Shown piece by piece: positions 54,933 to 63,790 of a stretch of 64,000 bases of DNA. This DNA is from Hyphomicrobium sp. (GTDB taxonomy: Bacteria; Pseudomonadota; Alphaproteobacteria; Rhizobiales; Hyphomicrobiaceae), in NCBI RefSeq assembly GCF_019744875.1, contig NZ_JAIETU010000003.1, positions 1 to 64,000 on the forward strand. Direction: 5' to 3'. Each line of letters begins with the position of its first letter. Position 1 is the stretch's first letter. The notes beneath the pieces are model-generated. The model had not been told where the DNA came from, ran no database searches, and saw only the letters and a program-made list of their open reading frames with translations. The position numbers and the translations under genes are program-made.

Positions 54933-55202
54933 CTACTTGCCGAGCGCCGCCTCGATTTCCTTCGCGGTCGCATCCGCGTCCGTAAGCTTGCCGTCGGCGC
55001 ACTGGCCTTCGAGCTTGCTGACCAGCTCGTCGACCTTCACTGCGTCGGCCTCGGCCAGCTTCTTGCTCGCAGCCAGCTCGGCGAGTTCAAAGGCCGTCTT
55101 GTTGCACGCATCCTGATCGGCGGGCGGCGCGGCCGCTGCGGGCAAGAACGATACGGCGAGAACCGCCGCGACGGCGAACGCTGTTTTCGTTGGGGTCGTC
55201 AT
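54933..55202 (-). CDS. Small secreted helical protein
   Basis: An 89-residue protein: signal peptide to about A-A-A-A (residue 25), then a helical mature part with two Cys (A-C-N-K-T and G-Q-C-A-D-G) and a repeated A-D-A-x-K-V/A-K-E-I pattern. It is probably periplasmic. No family recognised. Confidence 0.6.
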   Translation of the reverse strand: MTTPTKTAFAVAAVLAVSFLPAAAAPPADQDACNKTAFELAELAASKKLAEADAVKVDELVSKLEGQCADGKLTDADATAKEIEAALGK

Positions 55203-55276
55203 GAACGAATGTCCTTCTGAATTAGCTTTCGAGTGAGGCCATAGGGCCCATCAACAGGTTCGGGACAGCTCCGCGC

Positions 55277-56098
55277 TTACCACCGCGGACGGCCGCCGCC
55301 AGGACCGGGGCCACCAGGACCACCGGGACCACCGCTTTCCAGCGCCAGCACGCACACGCGCGAGCCGCGCTTCAGGCTGATGGAGGGCAGATATTCAAGA
55401 TCGATGCGCTCGATGACACGGCGCCGGCCGTCGAGATCGATGGGACGGGTTTCGGCACCTGCCGGAATGACGGAGCGCACATCGAGCACCTGCGTCGAGC
55501 CATCACCGAAGACCACGCGCATTTTCTGCAGCCGCAGCTTCGATTCGGAAACCTGCAGCTTCACGGCCCGGAACGCGCCTTCGCGCCGCCCGACCCTGAT
55601 CGTGTCCTTCGAATCGAGGAAGCCGACGCGCTGGCAGCCGAGCTCGGCCCAGGCGGCAGGCTCAGGCGGTCCGCGACGGCCCCGCTCTCCAAAGAAATCG
55701 ATTTTCACCGGACCAGCCGCCCGGTAGGCGACCTCGATGCGCTGAATGAATTGTCCGCGGCCGGGCAGATCGATCGGACGCGACCGCATCCCGGCCTTCA
55801 GCACATCGCGCACACGGATCTGATCGGCCTCGCCGTTGGAATAGATCACCTTCAGCTCTTCGATCTGCACATCGCCGCCGGCCACGGTGAAGGCGATGGT
55901 CTGAAAGCGGCCTTCGCGCCGTCCGACTTCGATGATGTCGCGCTCGAGGCGCGTTCCGATCTGAGCCGATCCGAGCAGCTCCCACTCGTTGCGATTGTCG
56001 GGCCGCCAATCGTCGCGGCCGCGTTGCGCCTCGGCCGAAGCAAGCGGAACGAGACAGGCGAGCGCTGCTGCGAGGGCGAAGACGAATTTACTTGGCAT
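55277..56098 (-). CDS. Secreted protein with two DUF2541-like repeats
   Basis: A 273-residue periplasmic protein with a signal peptide ending A-S-A-E-A (residue 24). Two similar domains follow: W-E-L-L-G-S-A-Q-I-G-x-x-x-E-R-D-I-I-E-V-G-R-R-E-G-R-F at about 39 and W-A-E-L-G-C-Q-R-V-G-F-L-D-S-K-D-T-I-R-V-G-R-R-E-G-A-F at about 150. Each has V-G-R-R-E-G and a later R-P-I-D-L-(P/D)-G-R. It ends in a Gly/Pro-rich tail. The DUF2541 family has no proven function. Confidence 0.7.
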   Translation of the reverse strand: MPSKFVFALAAALACLVPLASAEAQRGRDDWRPDNRNEWELLGSAQIGTRLERDIIEVGRREGRFQTIAFTVAGGDVQIEELKVIYSNGEADQIRVRDVLKAGMRSRPIDLPGRGQFIQRIEVAYRAAGPVKIDFFGERGRRGPPEPAAWAELGCQRVGFLDSKDTIRVGRREGAFRAVKLQVSESKLRLQKMRVVFGDGSTQVLDVRSVIPAGAETRPIDLDGRRRVIERIDLEYLPSISLKRGSRVCVLALESGGPGGPGGPGPGGGRPRW

Positions 56099-56328
56099 GT
56101 CGTGCTCCTGGAATTTCCCGGCGGCATCCGGGCCCGGCCTTGGGGGGTGCGGCCTGCATCAGCTCGGTATGCTGAACGTCGAGTACCAGCACATTGGGCC
56201 GGAACAGTGACAAGCAGGCCGCTGGGCGGCCTCTCCGGGCGCCGCCAGGGCCGCGCCATCCGCACAAATCATTCGAATTGTCGTGGAGCGGTGCTAGCAT
56301 TCGCCCAGGGACAGGGGAGTCGATACCA

Positions 56329-56676
56329 ATGAATGCAATTATCGATCAGATCGTGAGCTTTCTGAAGCAGGGCATCACGGCCATTTTCAGCTTCTTCGAG
56401 CTGATCTGGAATTGGTCGTTCGGCCAGATGTTTGCGATTTTTCAATCGGATTGGCAGTCGCTCCCGATTTGGAAAATCGCCGTCCTTGCGGTCGTCGTCA
56501 TCGCCATCGTGTACGTGCTCTACAAGGCCATCATCCAGCTCTGGAAGGCGGCTGAGCAGATCCTCAAGGCATTCATCGGCCTTCTCAGCGTACTGGTGAC
56601 GATTTTGCCGTTCATCCTGATAGCGGGCCTGATCGCGGCCGCCGGCAGCTGGGTGATCCAGAACATCAACTTCTAG
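56329..56676 (+). CDS. Membrane protein, 115 residues
   Basis: A hydrophobic protein with two to three membrane helices (A-V-L-A-V-V-V-I-A-I-V-Y-V-L-Y at about 51-65, and L-L-S-V-L-V-T-I-L-P-F-I-L-I-A-G-L-I-A-A-A at about 84-106) after a Phe/Ile/Trp-rich amphipathic N-terminus. Predicted to be inner-membrane. No family recognised. Confidence 0.6.
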   Translation: MNAIIDQIVSFLKQGITAIFSFFELIWNWSFGQMFAIFQSDWQSLPIWKIAVLAVVVIAIVYVLYKAIIQLWKAAEQILKAFIGLLSVLVTILPFILIAGLIAAAGSWVIQNINF

Positions 56677-56785
56677 GCGCAAGCGGCAGTGCGGGGACCG
56701 GTGGCGGGCACAGTGGTGGTCGCCGCGGGAACCGCGCGCGCCTGCATTCCGTTGTGTCACGAGTGATCGCAATCGGAGTGCCGCT

Positions 56786-57217
56786 ATGACGAAAACCCTC
56801 AAGGATCTGGCCGACGACCTGCGCGGCATCGACATTTGCATGCTCGCTACGCGGACCGATGACGGCCAGATTACCAGCCGGCCGATGAGCAACAACGGCG
56901 ACGCCGAATACGACGGCGACTCGTTCTATTTCACACGCGCCACCTCGCGCGTCGTGCATGAAATTCAGAGCGACCCGAAAGTCTCCCTCGCCTTTTCGAC
57001 CGCCCCGGGACTTTTGACCGGAGCAGGACTCTATATCTGCGTAGAAGGCGAGGCGGAGGTGATCCGCGACAAGGCCCGATTTGAAGCGCATTGGTCGCCC
57101 GACCTCGACATCTGGTTTGATCAGGGCATCGACACGCCCGGCGTTGTCATGCTGAAAGTCCATGCCGAGAAGATCAGATATTGGGCAGGTGCGGACCAAG
57201 GCCAAATCGTGGTCTGA
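56786..57217 (+). CDS. Pyridoxamine 5'-phosphate oxidase-like, FMN-binding fold
   Basis: A 143-residue protein of the general-stress PPOX type: L-A-T-R-T-D-D-G-Q-I-T-S-R-P-M-S near the start, then F-Y-F-T-R-A-T-S-R-V-V-H-E-I and V-S-L-A-F-S-T-A, and a later Y-I-C-V-E-G-E-A-E-V-I-R-D. The fold binds FMN or related cofactor; it may work in redox stress. A typical family length. No partner genes adjoin it. Confidence 0.82.
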   Translation: MTKTLKDLADDLRGIDICMLATRTDDGQITSRPMSNNGDAEYDGDSFYFTRATSRVVHEIQSDPKVSLAFSTAPGLLTGAGLYICVEGEAEVIRDKARFEAHWSPDLDIWFDQGIDTPGVVMLKVHAEKIRYWAGADQGQIVV

Positions 57218-57458
57218 TCAGCGCGAATCACGCGGCGACGCTACGCGCCCATTCGCTTTGATTTGAAGCGGTCCGAGCCTGTCAGCGCACCCGTCAAGAT
57301 CCAAATGCATGGGCAGCGATGCCAGCAACGCGCCTGTTTGCGGCTGTCACCCGCACGCATCATTATCTCCCCGCTCCTGTCTCAGATCTCCACCCGCCAG
57401 CGGAGATGTGCTATCCACTCGCACACGCCATCCGCGTCATCTTCGAGAGGGAATTGCC

Positions 57459-57743
57459 ATGAACCGCTTGCTCATGATTGCGCCGCTTGCAGTCGGCCTC
57501 GTTGCCACCAGTGCGCATGCAGAAGTCAACGACGCGGTCCGCAACGCATGCCGCGCGGACTATCACAAGCACTGCGAAAATCTCGAGGTCGGCAGCCCAG
57601 AGCTGCGCGCCTGCATGAAATCGAAGGCGACTGAGCTGTCGCAGGGATGCCTGCAGGCCCTCGTCGACAATAAAGAGGTGACGGAAGCCGACGTCGACGC
57701 CTACATCAAGGAAATGGACGCAAAACGTAAAGCCGCCCAGTAA
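57459..57743 (+). CDS. Secreted cysteine-rich-repeat protein
   Basis: A 94-residue protein with a signal peptide to A-H-A-E (residue 22). The mature part reads A-C-R-A-D-Y-H-K-H-C-E-N-L-E, then L-R-A-C-M-K-S-K-A-T-E-L-S-Q-G-C-L-Q-A-L, the Cys spacing of the Cys-rich repeat (as in Golgi GLG1-type proteins). Two disulfides are likely. Common in periplasmic proteins of this group. Its distance to the next gene (about 20 bases) suggests co-transcription. Confidence 0.7.
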   Translation: MNRLLMIAPLAVGLVATSAHAEVNDAVRNACRADYHKHCENLEVGSPELRACMKSKATELSQGCLQALVDNKEVTEADVDAYIKEMDAKRKAAQ

Positions 57744-57764
57744 AGCGACATCCCAAGGATAAGC

Positions 57765-58223
57765 ATGATCTCACTCGCAAACATCTCCCGCGCTGCAGCC
57801 GTTGCGGCGCTCTCTCTCGTTGTGTCAGTAGCAGTGACCCCGACCACGCCGGCGGCCGCACAGGATCAAGGAGCCCCCGTGGCAGACTCAGGACTAAAAA
57901 TCACCGATACCGTCGTCGGCACCGGCGCAACGCCGAAGACCGGCCAGACGTGTGTCATGCACTACACCGGCTGGCTGTACGAAGACGGCGCCAAGGGCCA
58001 GAAGTTCGACAGCTCCGTCGATCGCGGCCAGCCATTCGAATTCAGCATCGGCACCGGCCAGGTCATCAAGGGATGGGATGAAGGCGTCGCCACGATGAAG
58101 GTCGGCGGCAAGCGCACGCTCGTCATCCCGGCTTCCCTCGGCTACGGCGCGCGCGGCGCCGGCGGCGTCATTCCGCCGAACGCAACGCTGATTTTCGACG
58201 TGGAGCTGTTGGGCGTAAAGTAA
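57765..58223 (+). CDS. Secreted FKBP-type peptidyl-prolyl isomerase
   Basis: A 152-residue periplasmic FKBP. A signal peptide (residues 1-33, ending A-A-A-Q) precedes one FKBP domain: [11 protein letters not shown], then [35 protein letters not shown] and [28 protein letters not shown]. All residues of the catalytic pocket usual to the family are present. It helps fold periplasmic proteins. Confidence 0.92.
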   Translation: MISLANISRAAAVAALSLVVSVAVTPTTPAAAQDQGAPVADSGLKITDTVVGTGATPKTGQTCVMHYTGWLYEDGAKGQKFDSSVDRGQPFEFSIGTGQVIKGWDEGVATMKVGGKRTLVIPASLGYGARGAGGVIPPNATLIFDVELLGVK

Positions 58224-58281
58224 CGCCCGAAGCAACGCGACCCGGCAAAGCGACGACGCACCATGGTGATGTCGCCCACGC

Positions 58282-58307
58282 GGCCCGGCCCTTCACGGGG
58301 CCGGGCC
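58282..58307. terminator. GC-rich hairpin between FKBP and ion-channel genes
   Basis: GGCCCGGCCC (58282-58291) pairs with its complement at 58298-58307 around a short loop. A long T-run is absent, so termination strength is uncertain. Confidence 0.5.
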
Positions 58308-58320
58308 GAATTGCAACGAG

Positions 58321-59139
58321 ATGCAGAATCGGGTTTCAAGGAACATGGCAACAGCGGCGTCACGCGAAACAGGGTTACTCGCCACGCTGCGCCACTACTA
58401 TGAATCCGGCACGCCTGAAGGCCACCGCTTCCGCTACGCCTTGCTCGCATTCGATCTCTTGACGGTGGCGTTCATCGTCGCGACGTCGTTTCTGCCGCGC
58501 ACATCGACAATCGTGGCAATCGATTACGTTCTCGGCCTGCTGCTGCTGGCCGATCTCACCGCCCGCCTGTCGATTGCGCGCAATCGCTGGCGCGAGCTCG
58601 CCCATCCCGCCACCTGGGCCGATACAGCCGCCATCATTTCGTTTCTGGCCCCGCTGCTCGGCGGCGCCGGTGGATTTCTCCGCATCCTCCGCACGGTGCG
58701 CCTGCTGCACACCTATCAGCTTCTCGCGCGCCTGCGCGCCGACAGCCCATGGTTCCGCCGGCACGAGGAGGTGATCCTCGCCACCGTCCATCTCGGCGTG
58801 TTCCTGTTCTGCATGTCCGCGATCGTCTACGAGACCCAGCGCCTCACGAACCCGCAGATCGCCAACTATGCCGACGCGCTGTACTTCACCGTGACGGCGC
58901 TGACGACCACCGGCTTCGGCGACATCACGCTGCCGGGCACCACCGGCCGCCTGATCTCGGTCGTGATCATGATCCTCGGCGTGACGCTGTTCTTGAACCT
59001 TGTCCGCACGCTGCTGCAGCCGTCGAAGGTTCGATTTCGCTGCCCTCAATGCGCGCTTCTGAAACACGATCTGGACGCCGTGCACTGCAAGGCCTGCGGC
59101 CACGCGCTCGACATCCCGAACGATGGCAACACGTTCTAG
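58321..59139 (+). CDS. Voltage-gated-type potassium channel with zinc-ribbon end
   Basis: A 272-residue membrane protein with six helices. The pore carries T-A-L-T-T-T-G-F-G-D-I, a K+ channel filter variant (G-F-G). The S4-like segment L-R-I-L-R-T-V-R-L-L-H-T-Y has Arg every third or fourth residue. After the pore helix a cytoplasmic end forms a Cys4 zinc ribbon (F-R-C-P-Q-C and H-C-K-A-C-G-H). The start may be ATG 58321 or 58345. Confidence 0.85.
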   Translation: MQNRVSRNMATAASRETGLLATLRHYYESGTPEGHRFRYALLAFDLLTVAFIVATSFLPRTSTIVAIDYVLGLLLLADLTARLSIARNRWRELAHPATWADTAAIISFLAPLLGGAGGFLRILRTVRLLHTYQLLARLRADSPWFRRHEEVILATVHLGVFLFCMSAIVYETQRLTNPQIANYADALYFTVTALTTTGFGDITLPGTTGRLISVVIMILGVTLFLNLVRTLLQPSKVRFRCPQCALLKHDLDAVHCKACGHALDIPNDGNTF

Positions 59140-59151
59140 GCAGCGCGCCGG

Positions 59152-59433
59152 TCAATCTTTCGACGGGCGCTTTTTCTTGTAGCGATAAGCACGATTGTCC
59201 CGCGCGCTGAGCTTACGGCAGAAGTCGCTATTCGTGCCGCTGAGGCAGCCGTAGCGCTCGAGCAATTCGGCGTCACGCTCGCTGACCGGCCCGCCCGCGC
59301 GCGCATTCGCCCGCGCCGCCTCGAGCTCCCAATAGGAATCCGCTAAGGCGGGCGCCGCCCCAAACAAGGCGAGAGCCGCCCCGAACGAGCCCCATGCGGC
59401 CAGGCCAAACGCCAGTAATCCGGTCCGTTTCAT
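59152..59433 (-). CDS. Small secreted protein
   Basis: A 93-residue protein with a signal peptide (G-L-L-A-F-G-L-A-A-W-G-S-F-G-A-A-L-A-L-F-G to A-L-A-D, residue 32). Mature part: Y-W-E-L-E-A-A-R-A-N-A, then L-E-R-Y-G-C-L-S-G-T-N-S-D-F-C-R-K and a Lys/Arg-rich end. A single disulfide is likely. Family not recognised. Confidence 0.6.
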   Translation of the reverse strand: MKRTGLLAFGLAAWGSFGAALALFGAAPALADSYWELEAARANARAGGPVSERDAELLERYGCLSGTNSDFCRKLSARDNRAYRYKKKRPSKD

Positions 59434-59629
59434 CGTCAGGTCTCCATCCTCACGCGAGCATGTACGCATTTGCGCCCCGGCATCAAGGCCGCCGTGCGCG
59501 CCGCCCGCCCACCCCCTCCGGAAACGAGGACAGAGGGGTGTTCCGTGCGGAATAGCTGGCTCAGCCGGCGGACGGCAAAGTCCCCCTCAAGGAAGCCTGC
59601 ATCTGTTTTTTTAAAAGGGATCCACCGCC

Positions 59630-60430
59630 ATGCTGAACACCCGCGCACTGTCGCTCGCCGTCGTCGCCGGAGCATCGCTCTGGTCCGCATCCGCGAACGC
59701 CGCCTCCGACGCCACCGGCCTCTGGTTCGACCACAACGGCCGCGGCGCCGTCGAAATCGCCCCCTGCGGCAGCGGCAATGGCCTCTGCGGCTATGTCGTT
59801 CACGTCACCGACGCAAAGAACACCAAGCGCTGCGGCATGCAGATCCTTGGCAACGTCACGGAGAGCGGCGGTGGTTGGATTTACAGCCCCGATCGCGGCA
59901 AGAAATACAGCGTCGAGCTGACCCGCCTGTCTGACGATAAGTTGCAGGTCATCGGCAACGCCGGATCATTCTTCAGCAAAACCTACACCTGGAAGCGAGC
60001 GCCCGATGATGTCGCGCGCTGCGGCGAAACCTCGGCCGCGGCACCGTCAAAGCCGGCCGAAGTCAAGAAGGCTGAAGTCGCCCCAGAACCCGCCGCCGTA
60101 GAACAGCGCGAGAAGGTCGCCGCGGAGAAGCCCTCCAAGACGCGCGCCCTCGGCCAAGGTAACGCAACGAGCGCATCGATGGCGCTGATGGCTGCTCCCA
60201 AGCGCCGTCAGCAAGAAGTCGAAGTCGCAGCCGCCCCGGAAGCCGTCGAGCCCGCAAAGCCCGCCGTCGTCGAAGAAACCGCGCCTGCCCCGAAGGCGGA
60301 AAAGACCGCAGCCCCGGCGAAGGAAGAAGCCGCTGTCGAACGCACCGAGGAGAGCTTCGAGCCTGAGCGCAAGTGCAAGTACAAGATCCCTTACGTCGGT
60401 CGTGTCATTTCGGTCCCTTGCCGCGACTGA
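59630..60430 (+). CDS. DUF2147-like secreted protein with Ala/Lys/Pro-rich tail
   Basis: A 266-residue protein. Signal peptide to about A-N-A-A (residue 25). The folded domain (26-130) has G-L-W-F-D-H-N-G-R-G-A-V-E-I-A-P-C-G, then L-C-G-Y-V-V-H and G-G-G-W-I-Y-S-P-D-R-G-K-K-Y, the DUF2147 layout. The rest (135-250) is low-complexity Ala/Pro/Lys/Glu, ending in C-K-Y-K-I-P-Y-V-G-R-V-I-S-V-P-C. Function unknown; perhaps envelope-associated. Confidence 0.75.
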   Translation: MLNTRALSLAVVAGASLWSASANAASDATGLWFDHNGRGAVEIAPCGSGNGLCGYVVHVTDAKNTKRCGMQILGNVTESGGGWIYSPDRGKKYSVELTRLSDDKLQVIGNAGSFFSKTYTWKRAPDDVARCGETSAAAPSKPAEVKKAEVAPEPAAVEQREKVAAEKPSKTRALGQGNATSASMALMAAPKRRQQEVEVAAAPEAVEPAKPAVVEETAPAPKAEKTAAPAKEEAAVERTEESFEPERKCKYKIPYVGRVISVPCRD

Positions 60431-60437
60431 CGAACGG

Positions 60438-60475
60438 CAGGTGACGGTGGGCTGCTTACCCCACCGTCACCTCTT
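60438..60475. terminator. Bidirectional terminator between convergent genes
   Basis: AGGTGACGGTGGG and CCCACCGTCACCT form a 13-bp stem around a short loop between the DUF2147 gene and the exporter gene, whose stop codon it overlaps. T-rich flanks on the right side. Confidence 0.7.
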
Positions 60476-62014
60476 CACGCTTTTGAGAATGGTCGCCGCG
60501 ACGATCGCCGCAAACAATGCCGTAACCGCCGAAACACCCGCCGCGATTTCGAACGCCTTCACGAACGCCTCGCGCGACGTTTCCATCAGGCGCGCACCCG
60601 CCTCGCCGCCGATCTGGCCCGCAACCTCGATGGCCCCGCCCAGCGTATCCTGCGCAGCGTCCATATGCTCCGGCGCCAATCCCGACGGCATCCCCTCTGC
60701 CATGACGCTCCGATAGACGGCGGTCACGACGCTGCCGAGCACCGCGATGCCGAGCGCGCCGCCGAACTCGAAACTCGTCTCCGAAATCGACGACGCCTCG
60801 CCCGCCCGCTCGGGCGGCGCTTCCGCCATGACCATATCGGTCGTGATGGCGCCGATCGGAGAGAGTCCGAGGCAGAAAATGATCATGCCGGCAAACATCG
60901 GCCACGCGCCGGTCACGCCGTGAAGCTGCGTGATGAGCAGAAAACCCACCGCCGAGATCAGGAAGCCTGATGCGATCACGCGATGCGGCGGAAACCGCTG
61001 CGCGAGCCAGGGCGCAGCCATCGAGCCTACCGCGAACACCACGCCGGACGGCGCGGTCCAGATGCCCGCCTCCAGCGGTCCCATGCCGAGCACGAGCTGG
61101 AGATACTGGGCGATGAAGAGAAACGTGCCGAAGATCACGAACAGCGAAAGGATGTTGGTGAGCAGCGCCGCATTGAAACCGCGCACCTTGAAGAGGCCCA
61201 CGTCGATAAGCGGATGAACCAGCTTGACCTGCCGCCGGAAAAACAGCACGCCGACGACGAGGCCAATGCCGATCGCGCTGGCCGGAACGACGCCCCAGCC
61301 CGCCTCCGCCGTCCATTTCATGCCGAAGATGATGGCGAGCACGGCCACGAGCGATTGAGCCGCGCTCAGCAAATCCATCGGCGCGGCGTTCGGATCGCGA
61401 AACTCGGGCAGCAACAGCGGACCGACTGCAAGCAGCAGCAGCATGATCGGCACGTTGATGATGAACACGGCGCCCCACCAGTAGTGGGCCAGGATCGCGC
61501 CGCCGACCAGCGGACCAACCGCAGCACCTGCCGAAAAGCACGCCACCCACACACCGATTGCAAAGGCGCGCTCCCCGGGATCGTGAAACATGTTCCGGAT
61601 CAGCGACAGCGTCGAAGGCGCCAGCGTCGCGGCTGCCAGACCCTGCAGCGCGCGCGCCACGATCAGCATTTCCGAACTCGTCGAGAACGCCGCCAAGAGC
61701 GACGTCAGCCCGAACGCAGCCGCGCCGATCAGAAGCAGCCGGCGCCGTCCGATACGGTCTCCGAGCGTGCCCATCGTGATGAGCGTGCCGGCCACCATGA
61801 ACCCGTAGATGTCGACGATCCACAGCAGCGCCGACGAGCTCGGCTTCAGCGCCGAGGCAATCTGCGGCACCGCGAGGTGCAGCACCGTGAGATCCATCGA
61901 ATAGAGAATGCACGGCAGCGCCAGCACCGCGAGACCGATCCAGTCCCGCCGCGTCGCCTTCGCATCTGTCGAACCTGGGAGGCCGTTTTGGCCGGCGTTT
62001 TCACTTCCGTGCAT
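60467..62014 (-). CDS. MFS drug exporter, DHA2 (14-TM) family
   Basis: A 515-residue membrane protein with about 14 helices. The start matches QacA/SmvA-type exporters: L-P-C-I-L-Y-S-M-D-L-T-V-L-H-L-A-V-P, then L-L-W-I-V-D-I-Y-G-F-M-V-A-G and G-D-R-I-G-R-R-R-L-L-L. The acidic residue in the first helix (M-D-L-T) is the one tied to recognition of divalent cations in QacA. It pumps lipophilic cations using the proton gradient. It stands alone, without an adjacent TetR gene in view. Confidence 0.9.
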   Translation of the reverse strand: MHGSENAGQNGLPGSTDAKATRRDWIGLAVLALPCILYSMDLTVLHLAVPQIASALKPSSSALLWIVDIYGFMVAGTLITMGTLGDRIGRRRLLLIGAAAFGLTSLLAAFSTSSEMLIVARALQGLAAATLAPSTLSLIRNMFHDPGERAFAIGVWVACFSAGAAVGPLVGGAILAHYWWGAVFIINVPIMLLLLAVGPLLLPEFRDPNAAPMDLLSAAQSLVAVLAIIFGMKWTAEAGWGVVPASAIGIGLVVGVLFFRRQVKLVHPLIDVGLFKVRGFNAALLTNILSLFVIFGTFLFIAQYLQLVLGMGPLEAGIWTAPSGVVFAVGSMAAPWLAQRFPPHRVIASGFLISAVGFLLITQLHGVTGAWPMFAGMIIFCLGLSPIGAITTDMVMAEAPPERAGEASSISETSFEFGGALGIAVLGSVVTAVYRSVMAEGMPSGLAPEHMDAAQDTLGGAIEVAGQIGGEAGARLMETSREAFVKAFEIAAGVSAVTALFAAIVAATILKSVKR

Positions 62015-62145
62015 CGAGGTCTCCGGCCGCGCATCGTCGCGCGACGCCGGAATGGCACATCCGGTCCATTAAGGAAAGGAGCGGCATCGCGCCCACTGGG
62101 GAAGCGCCTGAGATCAGTCGCCTGCGCTTCTTTGACCCGCGCGCC

Positions 62146-63228
62146 TCAGCGATAGACGTAGCGGATCGTGAACGTGCGGTCGGCGAGTGTCGACTTGTAG
62201 GGCGGCAACGGAAAGTACGTCTGCTTCGTTGCGAACACGACGCTCTCGTCGAGCGTCCCGCGCCCGGACGGCTGCAACACGGTCACGTTCTGAAGGTCGC
62301 CATTCTCGTTCAGGATGAGGCGCACCACGACGCTGCCGAACACGCCGCGCGGAGGCGGCATGGTTCCGCGCAGCGCGAGAACCACCGCGCGGCCGAATTC
62401 ATCGTTTTCACCTGACCGCGTAATGCCGGGCGGGCGCGTCGCCGCGGCAGAGCGCCCGGGCGGGGCGTTCGCGAGTTCCTTCTCCGACGGAGGCCGCACA
62501 TCGAGCGCCGCCGTCTTTTTCTTGGCAGGCTCTGGTCGCTTCTCGTCCTTGGGCTTGGCCTCCTCCTTGGGCTTAGGCTCCTGTTTAGGCTTGGCCTCCT
62601 GCGTGGCGTCCGGCGCAGGTTTCGGAGGCGGTGCTTCTTCCGCCTTGTCGCTCGGCATCGGCACCGTCGCGAGGTCCGGCAGCTCGGACTCGAAATCCTG
62701 GAGCGTGGGCTTTGCCGCCTCGGTCGATTTCGACTCCGGTTTGGCGACCTCAGGCGGTGGCGTCTCGGGCTTCGGCACCTCGGCCTTGGGCTCCGGAGGT
62801 TTGGGCTCGGGAGGTTTCGGCTCCGGCGGCTTCGGCGTTTCAGGCGGCGGCGCAGGTTCGGGCGGAACCGGCTTCGGCTCCGCTACGGGCGGCGTAGGCT
62901 CCGGCGGCGCAGGTTCTGCGACCGGCTCAGGCGGCGGCGTTTGGGGTTGCGGCGGCGGCGATGGCGCGACGGGCGAGGCGCCCGGTGGCGGCAGCGCAAA
63001 AGCTTCGCGGCTCTTGAGATCGGCCGCACTGACGAGATCGACCGCGATCGCATCGGGCTGTCCGGCGGGATTGCCGACGGCGCGCGGAACCGCGCGGCCG
63101 ATCTGGATCAGAAAGGCAGCGTGAAGAAGGATGGCCACGATGAGCGCAGACCTGAAAGCCCGCTGCCCGGTATCGAGCGGCGGAACGAGGCGCTCCGTGA
63201 GCCCTACGGTGTCGTCGGTTGCGTCCAT
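62146..63228 (-). CDS. TonB-type energy transducer
   Basis: A 360-residue protein: cytoplasmic start, one membrane helix (A-L-I-V-A-I-L-L-H-A-A-F-L-I-Q-I, residues 28-43; the His in the helix is usual for TonB), then a long Pro/Glu/Lys region (75-235; P-K-P-P-E-P repeats) able to span the periplasm, and a C-terminal domain (G-V-F-G-S-V-V-V-R-L-I-L-N-E-N-G-D-L and Y-F-P-L-P-P-Y) with the TonB-like beta fold. It couples the proton motive force to outer-membrane transport. ExbB and ExbD are not in the window. Confidence 0.82.
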   Translation of the reverse strand: MDATDDTVGLTERLVPPLDTGQRAFRSALIVAILLHAAFLIQIGRAVPRAVGNPAGQPDAIAVDLVSAADLKSREAFALPPPGASPVAPSPPPQPQTPPPEPVAEPAPPEPTPPVAEPKPVPPEPAPPPETPKPPEPKPPEPKPPEPKAEVPKPETPPPEVAKPESKSTEAAKPTLQDFESELPDLATVPMPSDKAEEAPPPKPAPDATQEAKPKQEPKPKEEAKPKDEKRPEPAKKKTAALDVRPPSEKELANAPPGRSAAATRPPGITRSGENDEFGRAVVLALRGTMPPPRGVFGSVVVRLILNENGDLQNVTVLQPSGRGTLDESVVFATKQTYFPLPPYKSTLADRTFTIRYVYR

Positions 63229-63275
63229 CCTGCCATGGGATCGTGAATGCGCCCGGACAATACGGCTGAGCCACT

Positions 63276-63761
63276 CTACGGCACATACCGCATCGCATCA
63301 CAAACTTCATCCAAACAGAGAGCAGAGCCGTGCACCTGGAGGTGCGTATCCCCGCAAAAATAGATCGCGACGGCCACCACCCACCAGATCAGCAGACACC
63401 CTAGAAACGCCTTCAAGAAGGCCGAAACAAAGGCCGCCGAGATTAACGGCCGGCGCGCGACGACAAAGTTGGCGAGCGCGAGCGCCGCAAGCACAGTCAC
63501 CGCCAGCCCGCCCGCGACCTCATCGAGATCCCGCAGCGCCAGGATGCTGCCGAGCACGGCGAAGAACGACACGATCGCGGTACGAAGCATCGGCGGGGCG
63601 TGCGCGATACTCTCGGGGGTCGCTTCCCTGAACCGGACGGCCACCACCGCCAAAAGCGAAAGGGTTGCAGAAACAATCAGTTCAAGGTGGTATGCCGCCA
63701 GGACAGATGACAACTTGCTCGACCCGCCCGATGAATTGAACGTCAAATACGCACAGACCAC
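63276..63761 (-). CDS. Membrane hypothetical protein, 161 residues
   Basis: Four hydrophobic helices, beginning L-I-V-S-A-T-L-S-L-L-A-V-V-A-V-R-F and later F-L-G-C-L-L-I-W-W-V-V-A-V-A-I-Y-F-C. The C-terminal tail holds three Cys (F-C-G-D, L-C-L-D, V-C-D-A). No family recognised. Confidence 0.55.
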   Translation of the reverse strand: MVCAYLTFNSSGGSSKLSSVLAAYHLELIVSATLSLLAVVAVRFREATPESIAHAPPMLRTAIVSFFAVLGSILALRDLDEVAGGLAVTVLAALALANFVVARRPLISAAFVSAFLKAFLGCLLIWWVVAVAIYFCGDTHLQVHGSALCLDEVCDAMRYVP

Positions 63762-63790
63762 AGATCAACATTACGCACAAAGGACCAGTC

